A DNA stretch of 64,000 nt from Ulota crispa (lineage: Eukaryota; Streptophyta; Bryopsida; Orthotrichales; Orthotrichaceae): NCBI GenBank assembly GCA_963920765.1, contig OY987249.1:17642483-17706482 (forward strand), in the 5' to 3' direction. Positions within the stretch are counted from its first letter, which is position 1. Each line of letters opens with the position of its first letter. The notes beneath the pieces are model-generated. The model searched no databases. It had not been told where the DNA came from and was given only the letters and a program-made list of their open reading frames with translations. Of this stretch, positions 46,157 to 58,578 are shown one piece after another. The translations under genes and the position numbers were made by a program.

Positions 46157-46389
46157 CCCTTAAAGGATTGAGCTACTGTAGTACATAATATTTATGCTAC
46201 TGTATAATTGGCATTTGCTACCAACAAAAGTTTTAAATTGGGATTTTGAATATCTCACTAGAACAATATTGATCTATGTTCTAATTTCTTTATTGATCTC
46301 AAATATAATAAAGGTGTGGATGCACTCTAAATACAAAAAAAATACCGTGTATTGTATTGATCGCAAAGGGTTGCTTGGTCCTTTAGGGG
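46157..46389. mobile_element. TTAA-target MITE, 233 bp
   Basis: The ends are CCCTTAAAGGATTGAGC and TTGGTCCTTTAGGGG, flanked by TTAA at 46153-46156 and 46390-46393. Confidence 0.7.
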
Positions 46390-46393
46390 TTAA

Positions 46394-47487
46394 AGATCTT
46401 GTGTTGATTTTTATGAAATTGTATTGTTAAAAAAAAGTGTTACATTTTGCACACCAACATGTATAAAGAAAACGGTCACACTGCACGTAATAAACCTGAA
46501 AGAAGAGTGTTGTGAGGTTTTTTTTAATGTACATCTCTCATATGCCTTTGACATATATTACACGCGAAAACTATATTCGTTTATGATTATTTAAAAAAAT
46601 AAATATATAATAACAATATTGCTGTTTTGTTCCACAAAAAAAACATGCAAATATTCATAATTTTCCAACTCTAGCCAAACTTGATTTCTTGACATTAAGC
46701 CTCACCTAGGTTTTAACTTGAGTTTCTACCATACCCAATGAATGTATTTGACTACAAGTGGGGTGTATTTGCACTCTCGGAGTGGGAAAATTTGAGCCCT
46801 CCAAGAGCCCCTTAAGATTTGACAAACCAAGTTATTAATTGGCTAGCATGAGTACAAGAAAAGGACACTCATACCTATTGCTACCTTCTGTGAAGGACTT
46901 AAGCCACATGCACCATCCAAAATAATAAAAAGGCATTGTGCTCATAAAATATGTAAATGTACTCACTACTCACTATCCCGACTTTGATAAAAGCAAGGCG
47001 TAGCAAATTTGCTACGATTTTCAAAAAAAAAACTTTTGAAAATCCCTTAGAGACCAAGGCTTTAGCCAAAATGTACGGGTGACAGATCCTTTTACAATGT
47101 ACCTTGAGAAATACATTGGGAAATTCATGTTAAGCATACGACAATGCCCTTTAGAGTGAAAGCCTCGGGAGAAAAGGAGGTAGGTGATAATGCGCTGTAC
47201 TTTCCAAACGCGGCGTGCGTTGCATTTGGAAAGTACAGCAAACTCGGAGAAGCAATTTAGGATAATGTCATTAAAGAGAAAAAAAAGAAGATTTTTTTGC
47301 TCTGAATAAAAGACTAAGGCAATAGCTAGATAAAACAACAAATTTGATTAATTTATCTACAGACATAACCAATAAAAGAATGAAAGACAATGTAGTATAA
47401 CACCAACTCCGAAATGATTAGTGTTTTATTTTGTTCATGCAGGCCCGGCTTTAGAGGATTTTGGTCTGTAAACCTGAAAAAATTATC
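46394..47487. other. AT-rich spacer with a short perfect hairpin
   Basis: No gene. At 47194-47239 GCTGTACTTTCCAAA pairs perfectly with TTTGGAAAGTACAGC around a 16-base GC-rich loop. Confidence 0.45.
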
Positions 47488-47883
47488 ATGGACAAGCCAC
47501 ATGAAGGGAAACCCGCACGTGTGGTTTTGACCGGGGGGACTTGGGGGGGGGGACTCAGGGGGGAAGCACCCTATCGATATCTAATAACTATGTTATTGGT
47601 TGCTTCTAGCACACCTCTAATTGTTGCCAATTTATTCTATAATAATTTAAAAATAGATAATTTTACATATTTTTGCCAAATCTTTCTATTAATAAGTATG
47701 GCTAGCACTATAGTTATGTGTTTAGGTTATTTTAGAGAAGAGAGTTTGAATACTTTTGAATCTATTGTCTTAATTCTACTTTCTACTTGCATAATGCTCT
47801 TCATGATTTTGGAGTTCTGGCAAAAAAAAAATCTAGATTTTTTAAAAGTATTTTTAGGTTTGTGGGCCATTGGGTTGCACTAA
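47488..47883 (+). CDS. Possible 131-aa four-helix membrane protein, unknown
   Basis: The first ATG is at 47488. The product begins MDKPHEGKPARVV, then a Gly/Arg stretch from a G-rich DNA run, then four hydrophobic segments at about residues 32-50, 60-82, 93-112 and 120-131 (YLITMLLVASSTPLIVANL, FCQIFLLISMASTIVMCLGY, SIVLILLSTCIMLFMILEFW, FLKVFLGLWAIG). I do not recognise a family. It has no introns or obvious promoter and lies in repeat-rich sequence, so it may be a remnant or a chance frame; the alternation of hydrophobic helices with polar loops is the reason to list it. An upstream CAGGCCCGGCTTTAG near 47442 resembles a transposon end. Confidence 0.3.
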   Translation: MDKPHEGKPARVVLTGGTWGGGLRGEAPYRYLITMLLVASSTPLIVANLFYNNLKIDNFTYFCQIFLLISMASTIVMCLGYFREESLNTFESIVLILLSTCIMLFMILEFWQKKNLDFLKVFLGLWAIGLH

Positions 47884-48809
47884 TTTTGCACCATCTAGCA
47901 TAACAATTTCATTTTTGTTTCTTGTCAAAACAATGACCATTCAACGGTTGATCAATTGAAATGAGGCCAACCCAACCATTTCACTCATCTATTCAAATAG
48001 AGTAAAGTAAAATTTATGGTCCTATTGTACATTTGTACTCATAGAATTTGTCCAATAGGGATAACATAATATTATAGTTTTCATGATTGCATTGAATTCA
48101 AAGGGTGAACAAAAATAGGGGATTAGTGATTTGTTTGTTGTAGTAAGTATATGGTGTAAGACCCCTTTATAGATTTTGTAGGGGGCTCTTTGAGGGCTCA
48201 AAATTTTGCTAATGAGGGTGTGTTTGCACTCTAGGGGAGTGTTTTTTTTTGGGCCTCATGAGGCTACCTTGTCAAAAATTGAACCAATGCTCCTCTCTCC
48301 CTCTCAGAATTCTCCATTCTTGGGAGGGCATGTGGTGCGTGGTAGGTGAAAAAAAACACTACTCTAGAGTATCTCCAAACACCAATTTTGAAAGAGGATA
48401 TTCCTAATAGAAACCAAATATTTTTGTAAGCCTTCATTTTATAACCAATAAGAAACAAGGAGTCTCTTGTACTCACAAAGAAATGAAAGAAAATTCTATT
48501 TAGGTTAATGAAAGTTTTAAATTGGCTCCAATGTTTGTGGAATACTTGACTATGAAAAGCAAAAGTTTACAAGATTGTTTTTTTATACCTTTCTTTTGAC
48601 ATCCAATTTTTTGGGATAGTGTTGTTTTGGAAAATCAAATACTAGAGGAAGGTGTTCTCTAATTTTTTAAACTAGTGTGTCAATCTACACCTTGACCACA
48701 CCATTGTCATTGTTCCATCAAATACTCATTGAAGAAAAAGACTCCTTGCCGTAATCAATTTATCATACAATTTTCATTTGCTATACTTGCATTAAATTCA
48801 ATTTTACAC
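47884..48809. other. AT-rich intergenic, no gene seen
   Basis: No gene or element recognised. Confidence 0.4.
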
Positions 48810-48811
48810 TA

Positions 48812-49051
48812 AGGTAGCGTGTTCTAAATTGGTGCAGTGCTCTAAAATGGTGCACTTCTAGGAATGGTTGATATTGTTCATTCAAATATCTATTACTGTC
48901 ATTGTTGAGTTAGGTGGGCTTAGCAAATTAGGTTGACTTGCTAATCCACCCAACTCATCAATGACAATAATAGATTTTTGAAAGAACAATGTCAGCCATT
49001 CCTAGAAGTGCACCATTTTAAAGCACTGCACCAATATAAAGCACATTACCT
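48812..49051. mobile_element. Fold-back MITE ending AGGTAGCGTG, 240 bp, TSD TA
   Basis: A near-perfect palindrome with arms of about 110 bp sharing TTCTAGGAATGG and TCATTGATGAGTTGGGTGG-type arms; TA at 48810-48811 and 49052-49053. Similar in size and design to 38586-38812. Confidence 0.85.
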
Positions 49052-49053
49052 TA

Positions 49054-51456
49054 GATGTTATTTGCACTATAAGCTTTCATCTTAATTTCATGTTGATTTA
49101 AAGGAAGTCATTATCTTTTAAAAAAAATAAACATGTCAACAATTAAATGCTTTAAAATGTCTATTAAAATAATGCCTTATGAAAGTCAAATACATTCATA
49201 TAAGTTTGCGGCATATTAAGTTTACATGTACTGAAGAGCCCTTAAGGTTAAGGATAAATACAAAGGAAACAATCTCAAACTTGAGCTTAACATAATGAGT
49301 TTTTAGTGAAAGAGGGAATTGATGCATTGCTTTTGAAGTGGCAAGCCAATCTATTCATAGAAGCAATTTTGTTCATAGACACAACCTTGCAACATTCTAA
49401 CCAAAGAAACCAAATGAAAAAGCATCTTAGCCAGTCCTAAGATTAGTTTTTGTAGGTGTGAGTCAAGGTTATCACATTGGACCAAATGTCCGTCCATAGG
49501 GTTTGTTCAATTGAGCTTCTATCCATTCAATGTAATAAACTCATAGTTGATTTCAAAAATATCAAAAAAAGGTAAATGTGGAGTTACCTTGTACATACTA
49601 TTTACACACATGGTTACCAACATGGAGATGCAAACGCATGATTATATTGAGGACGCAATAGCCAAGGCATTGACTCTACCTTTGAGCAAAAACGCTAAGA
49701 TAAGCACAAACATTGTTTAGGTGCAAACATTGTTGCCTAAAACCTTATGTTTGCACCTTGGGGTGGTTCTTCAAATTTATTGAGTCCATGCCGTAATGTG
49801 GTTTCCTTAACCTTAAATTTGTGCATTAAGATGCACCTTGATTCCACCATGGATAGTAAATTTTCTAGATCTAAAGCCATGCCACACTATGAAGGGAAAT
49901 CACAATAATTTTTTTCTTACTTTTTAAGGTTGAAAGCCCTAAAACAAGACAAACAAAATTGCCTATTTGTGTCATCCAAATTCCCTTCTTGCTTGTTCCA
50001 TCTAGTGATCAAAACTTGCCCAAAGTAACAACCTTGGTGTAAACAAACATGCTATAACCGGATGTAGTAGCGGCAATTTCATATAACTTGGCAGTGCCTA
50101 CTTCCCATGAAGTAAAGGTTGGAGCATCTACGACATTGTGAAGTTAATGACAAAAGGTCTCATTTTTTGTTGGGACGCATTGACCAGGGTTGTTCAGACA
50201 ACTTTAGGTTGTTAGACAGCACTAGCGGACTACCCAAAAGGACAAGACATACAAACGTGACCCCCTCCTTGCATTTTTAGGTCATTTTTAAGGATTTTGA
50301 CTTAAAAATGAAAAAACCAAATTATCATTAGGAAAATTTTCAGCCTTCAATATGGCCTTTAAAAATTCTATTAATTTTGTTTCCAATGTGGGAACCAAAA
50401 AAAAAAAAAAGTCTTAGAAAAAAATTTAGAAACCCTTTTTATTTTGATTTTGATTTTTTTGATTTTTTTTAAATTAAAAAAATGACGCGGCACCAATGCT
50501 GCCACGTTAGCCTACAAAATTTTTAAGGTTAGGGGGTGTGGGCCCAAGGTTCCCATGCTTGGGAACTCAGGGCCTTATTGAGAGCCCATAATTTTCCTAA
50601 TGCATTTTTCATTTTTATTACATGATATGGCTTTGAATCTAGGTTTTGACTTGATGTTGACAACATGAATGTTAGTAGCATATTCAAAGTGATTTTATTA
50701 ATCATTATGTACTATCTTTTAAAATCAACTATGAGTTGACTTCATACGACACATCATGACCTCAATTGAACACTTTGGATGTACATGCAGGCAGGCGGAC
50801 GGGCGGCCTAATGTGGCAACCATGGCACTGACCCCTAGCAGGTTTCAATTGGAAATGAATGAAAATGCGAGCAGACTTATGATTTTGCACGCAATTCTGG
50901 AGAGAAATGAATGACTTGCTGTTGAGACCAGCACCCAGGGCAGGGTGTTGCTCTTATCATTGGATTCGGCATATCCATTGCAGACTGAGGGTTTGTTGGC
51001 TCTAGACCACAAGGAGAAAGTCTTGCATCAAGTCAAGCTGTGCTGAGGGAGGAGTTTGAGTAGGTATCTTATTTGAAAAGTAAAAGCAAGCCACATTGCT
51101 ATACGAACAAAGCCCCTTGCAGTGTAGTTATTTGCTTATTTTGCAATACAAGCTAGTGCGTGGGGCTTGAGTGGTAATCCCTCCAAAATTTGGAAGCCAA
51201 ACATTGGCCCCAAGCATTAGCTTGCACCGCCAAAAAAAAACTCAACTTTGTTTATTGCACACACCAGTTTGTACGATCAAGGTGGAAAAGCTTGATTTTT
51301 TTTGAAAGAAGAGTAAAACTAAAAACATGCTTTCACTTGTATTTGGTCAAATTAATCTCTTCCTATGGCCCTGCATCGGCTTAGGCATCAGTGTCTGTGA
51401 ATTCAATAATGAACTCAACATCTCCACATTTAGGCTTCTTGTAGTAAAAAGTCATA
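49054..51456. other. AT-rich intergenic, no gene seen
   Basis: No gene is supported. Around 50780-51060 the composition is more balanced, but no open frame or domain is visible. Confidence 0.4.
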
Positions 51457-51458
51457 TA

Positions 51459-51849
51459 AGGTAGGAGGCTCATATTGCGTGTGATCATTTTGAACCGCCC
51501 ATGTAGACTCCATCAAAATGAATATGAGGTGATTCTAAAATCATTCACTTACAATCATTGAATGTATGGGAAAAAGTAGTAAGAGCCAATCATCCTCCTT
51601 GATTTCTCAAATCTCTTCACAACTTGTAAGTGAATGGTTTTTGAAAAATCTAGGTTCATAAATAGAGATCTATGACACATGCCCTTTGAAAATTCATAAA
51701 TAACTCAAAAATGCTTCAAAAAATATGAAACGACTTATTATACATTCCGCATCTTTTTATCTTTGTCTGAAAAATGATCCTCCCATCCACGGAAGACCCT
51801 GAAAAAGGGGGATGAGCCCTTACATGGTCGGTTTACGGCCCACCTACCT
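51459..51849. mobile_element. TA-target MITE ending AGGTAGGAGG, 391 bp
   Basis: It begins AGGTAGGAGGCTCAT and ends GGCCCACCTACCT, flanked by TA at 51457-51458 and 51850-51851. Inverted repeats are short. Confidence 0.6.
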
Positions 51850-51851
51850 TA

Positions 51852-53893
51852 CTCGCACGTTTTCTGGCAGGTGAAAAATCTGAACTTTTCCACCCCTCGC
51901 TCCATACACTAGTATGTGCAGAACACCAAGCTAATGCAGGGGAGATAATTCAGCTTTCAGCAGACATGGTGGGTCTATTTGAAAACCAACCCGGAGTTTA
52001 GGGCTTTCTTTGTTTTATTTTCGAGTACAAATGGAATTAAAGCCCATTGCTATAGAGCAACAAAGTTTATATGTTTGAATTATTTTTAAGTTTTGACGGA
52101 ATGACCCAATTATTTTGCTTAGATGAAGGCTGAACACACCTTGTTCGGTGAACTGCATGGGACAACCGTGCTCTCGGATCTCTTGTTGCGCAATTCTCAT
52201 GTGGCTTCTAATTACCCAGGTCAGGTCAACATTTGTACGGCCTTCTAAGAAACCTGATCTTAAAATCTAGCAACGCTGAAGATCACGTTGTCTCGTTTGT
52301 TGGCGTGTTTGCTAGTTCGGGTTAGCCCATCCCATTGATAAGAATTACCCTTGAGAAGAACAAAATTGAAAAACAAAGGAACCATGCTCTGGTTTGGTAA
52401 TGGAGTCAAATCAATTAAGCTGGAATTGGGAAAAACATGGTTTTTGCAAGTATTGGTATGTTTTTTGCAAATATTGTTTCACCAAACCGGGGACTTGGAT
52501 GTATTAAACGTGATCATGAGGAACACAGAACCGTCCCTCAGACTGATACTTCATAAAAGTTATAAAACGTATTGAAAAATGGTGAGGAGTCTCAATAAAT
52601 GGGAGTTTACAAAATCTCCAGTGAGCAAATATTGATATGAACATGATTGAGTAATATACACCCTAAGCAAATTATGACTTCGGAAAGTCCTCACTGTGAT
52701 AATCCTGGTCTACAGTCTGCTCTTGCAATTATGTCTTGTAACAGAGGGTGACTTGCAAGAGGTCCTTGGCTATGACCATCCTTTACAAAGTTCGTTATCT
52801 CTCCACCTCGTTGTCGCATCTTGTGCAAAACTTACTGGCTGTACTGTACCTGCAGATACACACGGGTGCAGATAAGCAAACTAACAGAATGAACTCGGCA
52901 TTAAAAATCATTGCAACGGTCTCAGCCATTTACTAAGCTAAGTGATCTCTATGGAGGTCTACCATTACTTGCATGTAGAGGTAACAATCACGCATTGGAC
53001 GTGAAGAGCAAGGTTACGTCTCTTAACCTTGTCTTCCTACGGTGTTCTTTTGGACATTTAATTGAGCATGAATGAACATGATCAAATATGAAGATTATGC
53101 CGAGTAGTATCACCTACTGGGTTACTACGGAAACGGCATCCTTGACCACTTCCATGGCTTAACATGGAATTCTGCTCTATTTTCTCATTACTTAGTTCAC
53201 TCTGAAAACACAACAAGGAGGATAATATCATAATATAACCGCCACCTTCAAGACTGAAGTTTAATGCATATGTTACAGGCAGGGCTGAGAGTTTCTGATT
53301 CAAGGACATACAATCCAAGATAAATCTGTTTCACACCACCCATACAAACTCGATGGCACCAAATATTTGACCCTAACGCCAATCCCTGCCTTTGTTAACT
53401 GATGGGATATGGGAAAAACTTACAGAGGTCTAGACTTGTTTCGATCATCATCACGCTCGTCACCTGAATCTTGCGAAACAAGAGAGCTTCTCATCCGACA
53501 ACACCATCTCGAGCACGCCAACCTTAAGTTATTGCAGATTTCCGAAAAAAACCTTCTCCCTTCGTGTTGTCGCTTTCGCAACAGCGCGCAGGGCGCGAAG
53601 ATTCCCCTCAATCTTATATCGCAGATCTGAGGAGAATTAGTTGCAACACCACCTGCAACTATGGCCAAAATGTCGCAGATTCACGACTTTGGCTTGCACT
53701 GAGAACACACGAACTGTGCCCCATCCATCCCTGCTCAACGTCCACACAGCCCTTTGATCCCCCACTAGCCAGATTCCTTGCCATGAACACACTAAGGCGC
53801 ATACCCCTCCGCATGGAAGTCGAGCAAGAGCGGCCACAAGCTAAGTATACTCGCAATTCGTGCACTGGGAAGAGAGAAAGCCCATCTGTCGAG
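51852..53893. other. Unique-looking sequence, no gene model supported
   Basis: Composition is less AT-rich than the transposon sea, so host transcribed sequence is possible. Minus-strand frames such as 53420-53668 may be part of the 3'UTR or further exons of the gene at 53894-54091, but no domain is recognised. Confidence 0.35.
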
Positions 53894-54091
53894 CTACGCA
53901 CTCGATCTGAGCACAACGCAGTGTGCATTCTGAGCAGGGATGAACAACTCCTGCGCGTATTGCACCCAAGCATCGCCGGCGGACCACGCCAGCACTGAAA
54001 GAAGCAGTAGCAGCGACACCACGTACGCCTTGATCACCAACAACGACACCTCCCCAGTGGAGTCCGGCAAATGCTTCCCCTCCGCCGCCAT
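53894..54091 (-). CDS. Possible 65-aa single-pass membrane protein
   Basis: The ATG at 54091 stands in a strong plant-like context (GCCATGGCGG). The product starts MAAEGKHLPDSTGEV, followed by one hydrophobic helix at about residues 20-38 (AYVVSLLLLLSVLAWSAG) and a short tail ending at TAG 53894. The GC-rich setting and codon choice resemble the other host genes here. I do not recognise it, and further exons towards lower coordinates are possible. Small membrane proteins of this shape are common in plants, but function cannot be inferred. Confidence 0.4.
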   Translation of the reverse strand: MAAEGKHLPDSTGEVSLLVIKAYVVSLLLLLSVLAWSAGDAWVQYAQELFIPAQNAHCVVLRSSA

Positions 54092-55134
54092 GGCGACAAT
54101 ATTGTTCAACGAAAAATGCTTTACAACGTACAACACCACACCTTCACGACCCCGATCAAGTCCTTCACGCTTAAGCACGAAATATGCGCAACGAACACCG
54201 ATCACATCACTCGACGTACGCCGCTGTCAACGACCGCAAACTGAAAACCAGGATGCATGTTTGGCTCTGGCTCTGCATTTTCATGTTGTACTACGACTTG
54301 GTAGCCCGTCCAGGCGCATCCAAGACGACTGTTTCGAAGCTAGGCGGCCAAGTCAGAGATGCATGTATCCACAGATATGGATGTATATCATATTACGCGA
54401 TTTGAACAATCGCATATACCTCTCGGTCTATTCGTTCCGGAGCTACCGAGGAGTGTAGGCACTGAATTGCGCGTATGTTGAATAATTTGTGGTATGAGCT
54501 TTTGAGCTATTTTCTTGCCGATTGTTGTTGTACTATGGATGAGGGCGTCTCAAGCTGTCGATCGATGGAGCGTGAGAGTGGAGTAACTTATGAGTCAAGT
54601 TGCGAAACGGCTGGTCCTTGGGGCTAGGACGCCATGCATGCAAGTGGGAGGGGTTTGAAAGAAGCTGTGCCGCTGAGCAGTGACGCCAGTGACGGCAGTC
54701 CGTCCCAGTCCATCCCCCCTCTTGCAAGTGGGCTGCAGCTGTGAGATGGGTCTGCTTGGAGCCTTGGACATACATTGCTGCCGGATGCACGTGAATCTAG
54801 GGTGATGTCTGATCAGGTCGCGTCCGGTGGCCGCTGCCCTGGCACGGCTGGCAGTTGCACTCCACCCCAGTGTGGCTAGGGCTGTAGGCCCGTGTCGGAG
54901 CAAGTTGACATGAGCTGTCAGACTCTCTGCCTATCATTAGCACCACGTCCTCATATTGTTTCAACTTACGCTGCTTAAATTACATACTCGTATGAATACG
55001 ATTCATGTATCAGGTTTGCAGGGTTTTGCAGAGAGTGTGGGCCCCACCTGCCATAGCCATCGGTGCCATCCCTGACAACCTCAACCTGCCATGGTTCCAA
55101 CTTCCAACTTCCAACTTCGCCGGCCGCAACTTGC
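54092..55134. other. Moderately GC-rich spacer, probable 5' region of the 65-aa gene
   Basis: No domain is visible in any frame. The part near 54092-54450 is plausibly promoter and 5'UTR of the minus-strand gene. Confidence 0.35.
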
Positions 55135-55137
55135 TAA

Positions 55138-55587
55138 GAGCATCTCCACCGGCCCGTTGAGATTGAGACTCTCCAGAATCGATGGAGCGGGCACTGTGAG
55201 TGAGATTTTACAGAGCGGGACTGGGGAAGTCCACTGGTACCTGGAGAAAACAAACTCGGGAGACAAGAAAGAGCGTTTTATTGGGAGAGGCTGTATCTGA
55301 CTTCACTCCTGACTTGCCACGTCTGTGGTTTAAGGGGTGCATGAACTTATGAGGGAGGTGGAGCCCGCGACAGCTCACCCTCGTGGTAGGACCGGAACGT
55401 GTTCCTGCGCAAATTCAGCTCACTCAAACAACTTCGAGTCCCTTGAGCTCCCTGTCTCCGGAAGGCTCTTTGGTGTGGCCGCTCGGCTTGTTTGCGTCAG
55501 CGAGCCACCAGTGGAGATTGCGGAGCGGAGAAAGAGCGGCCGGGTACGCTGTCTCCCCGTTTTTGATGAACCGGTGGAGATGCTGTT
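55138..55587. mobile_element. GAGCATCTCC-type Harbinger MITE, copy 1
   Basis: The left end GAGCATCTCCACCGGCCC follows TAA (55135-55137); the right end ACCGGTGGAGATGCTGT precedes TAA (55588-55590). About 450 bp, non-coding; it adjoins copy 2. Confidence 0.7.
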
Positions 55588-55590
55588 AAG

Positions 55591-56072
55591 AGCATCTTTA
55601 TTGTCCGGCGAGATTGGAACGCTCTAAGATCGATTGAGCGGGTATTGTTTCACAAGTTTTAGATGAGGGAGTTGTGGAAGTCCATCAGTGGCCTGCAAAA
55701 ACAACTCGTTAGACACAGGAGAGAAACAACCTTCGCTCTTGACCGGCTACGTTTGTAGAATTGAAGGGCCTGCACCAGCGTAGCATCAACGTGGGCCAAC
55801 CGCAGCAGCTGTCCCATTGTCACGCACTGCTGACCCTGCTTTGCTAGCCCCTAACATCACGTTCCTCGATTTGTGCAACCTCAAAATAGACAAGAAGAGC
55901 TGAAATCCAGCATGCTCAAAACGTTGGTATCATAGGAGCTTAATGTCCCTGGAGTTCTTTTGAGCGAGCCCACTCAAACTTTTTCGCCCCGTGCCACCGG
56001 TGGAGATCGGGATAGGCAAAGAGCCTCCGGCCACGCTATCCTCCCATTTTTTGTCAACCGGTGGAGATGCTC
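55591..56072. mobile_element. GAGCATCTCC-type Harbinger MITE, copy 2
   Basis: The ends are GAGCATCTTTATTGTCCGG and ACCGGTGGAGATGCTC with TAA at 55588-55590 and 56073-56075. It resembles copy 1 inside (GAGATTG, CGATTGAGCGGG, CAGCTC-like parts), so the two are tandem insertions sharing one TAA. Confidence 0.75.
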
Positions 56073-56264
56073 TAATGCTTCAAGTAATTGACAAGCCAAT
56101 CAAACTAAATGACTACTCACCACACCAAAGGCCCATTTACATTGGTAAGCAAATATGACGCATTTTGTGACTATGGTTGTGTCCTTTTCTCCGAAACAAG
56201 TTCACTAAAAGCATCCGCATCGTTACACTCTTAGATTTTGACACATTTGTATGATAAGTGCTTA

Positions 56265-56613
56265 GAGCATCTCCACCGGTACCCTCCACTAGTCTGACAC
56301 TTGCCAAGGTCTCACGCTCGCTAGAAGTGGATGAAAGATGCTTAGTGTCTCTTCAAAACCCTCTCAAGACTCTCTGTCTTAGCGTGTCTAGCAATGGTTC
56401 CTCAAAACAATATTCTTTAAAATTTTAGTGAACCTTATCTTCTACTTTCATTGATAAGTGGTCAAATGATTATTTATGAGACATGTTGAAGTGCAAGGCC
56501 ACCTTTTGAAAAGCATGGGTGGAGATCAAGTACCTTGAGGGCCCTTCAAAAATAGAGGGAAGCCTTTGAGTGAGCCAATTGTGGCAAGCAACCAAGCACC
56601 GGTAGAGATGCTC
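56265..56613. mobile_element. GAGCATCTCC-type Harbinger MITE, copy 3, 349 bp
   Basis: The ends are GAGCATCTCCACCGGTACC and GCACCGGTAGAGATGCTC with TTA at 56262-56264 and 56614-56616, the 3-bp duplication of PIF/Harbinger. The interior differs from copies 1 and 2. Confidence 0.8.
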
Positions 56614-56751
56614 TTAGGGTTTTGAAAACACTATTTTTGACAATATAATTGAGAGTGGCAATCAATGACAAAGCGGTATTCATTAAAAAGGGAAAAAATA
56701 GTCTCAAAATGTATTTTGGGAATACTAAATTTTACATTTGTGAGTATATTT

Positions 56752-56850
56752 GGTGATTTAAAGTGAGCTTTTTTTGATAATTCTTGTGAGGTATTTCATC
56801 ATTGATGTAAGGTCTTGAAGAAATCATCATAATATTCACTTTAAATCACC
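56752..56850. repeat. Hairpin repeat, copy 1
   Basis: GGTGATTTAAAGTGA and its exact complement TCACTTTAAATCACC enclose about 70 bp; a second, more diverged copy is at 57966-58063. Confidence 0.7.
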
Positions 56851-57965
56851 CAAAAACCCTAAAAAATGAAAGTTTTAAAAGTCCCATTATGTAAGTTTTT
56901 TCTCAATTTAATAACTAAAGCCTTTGGCCCTTGAAATCACTATTCATCCTAACTTTAGTGAGCTTTTTCCAATGCTCCACTTGTTGATTGGTCATTTTAC
57001 TATTTGTGAATTCAAAGCACAATTAGATAGTAAGGGTGGGGAACAAGAATTTTGTGGACTTTTAAAAAATGGATGTAAACACTTGGTGCAATAGTGATTG
57101 CATATAAGGGAGTGAATGCTCTTAGGGCCAATTTCCATATGAGCTCTCTAGTCTCCATGCTCAAGATTTGAAGGAGAATAGAAAGTTGGCTAGTGCTCTA
57201 GGTGCTAGAGCCATAGATCCTCCAATAGCTTTCCATGGGGAGAACCAAAGGAGTGGAGGGGAGCCAATTTGGAACGTATGAGTTTTTCTCAAAATTAAAT
57301 ATTTTAAACTTCTTGTTTTTTCATACAAGAATATATTAAAATTTCAGTAAGGAGCTGGATAATTTACTTAAGTCATAGTCATTCAAAAATATCAAAATCT
57401 TATAGTTACCTTTTTTTTAAAGTTCTTCATAAACAACCAAACAGGTATTATATATTTGGAATTCATCATTCATAATTTTATTTCTTCCTTCTTGAAAAAA
57501 ATGTTAATTAAAATATTAGATGATTTTTCTATAGTTATAAAAAATGTGCAAATTTCATTTTAATTATTGATGTCACGATAATTAATGAAATAGCTTGTAG
57601 TTCATGTTTTTTCAAAATAACAATAAGCATTTAAATCATAATACATTCGAACATGACTTCTTTTAACTTAAAATTAATATACTAAAAAGAAAACTTTGGG
57701 TTTTTTTTTAAACTTTTTTAATAATATTTGGTGACTGATGGGCGTTTGCAGTTCATCCGATCAAGAGTTTAGGCTCTCTAGCACTTGCAATGCTTGAAAA
57801 CAAGGATTGGAGGTTGAATCCCAATTGGAGAACTCCATCTGCCATTAAAACATCAAAAGGGTCCCAAAGCCCCAAATCCCCAATCATAACATTTGTTAAT
57901 TTGGAAAAAAGTCTTTCCCTACGACTGATTTTAGGATATTGGTTTTGCATTTGTGAAAATATTTT

Positions 57966-58063
57966 GGTGATTCAAAGTGAGTTTTTGAGAATTCCTTCAA
58001 GATATTTCATTATTGATATAAGGTCTTGAAAAAATCATCATAAAGGTTACTCTAAATCATCAA
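57966..58063. repeat. Hairpin repeat, copy 2
   Basis: GGTGATTCAAAGTGA begins a copy of the 56752-56850 repeat, sharing ATTTCATTATTGAT and GGTCTTGAA with it. Confidence 0.65.
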
Positions 58064-58578
58064 AAATCTCTTCACAATATAGAGTTCAAAAGTATCAAAA
58101 TTGCATTTGTGTCTACATTATTGAACTTTGCGTTCCCTTCAATTCTGCCCATTTTGCTCATTTTACTCATAGCAACATGCTCTTAGTACCCCACTCACAT
58201 TATGTCCTAAAGTCAAGAAGTTGTCAATATTCGCAAATTGGATTGCAAGAAATTGAGAGTTTGGCCTCTCAACTCTTCACATTAGAGGTAAAATCCAAAA
58301 TTTGTCATCCTCCTAATTGCCTACATGGTAACACTTTTTTATCCAAAATAGCGGCCCCTCAAAAGAAGTTTAGGTCAAGCAAAAATGGAAATCCAAACTA
58401 TGGTTGATAATTTCTCAAATTTTTTCATAAAGTAATAAAAAAATCAACTAGATCTTGGCTATTAGATTTGGAACTTTAGTTTGATAAATGTTATGAATTT
58501 GAACTTTGGATTTGGCTTTTGGAGGCTTCACAGTTCACACTATGTTCATTCAACTAATTCAAGTTGAGAAGTTGTAAT

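Larger units (their letters stand above)
56617..58576. other. AT-rich intergenic with two copies of a hairpin repeat
   Basis: No gene. ATGCTCTTA at 57116-57124 and 58169-58177 look like right ends of further GAGCAT-type elements whose left ends I cannot fix. Confidence 0.4.
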
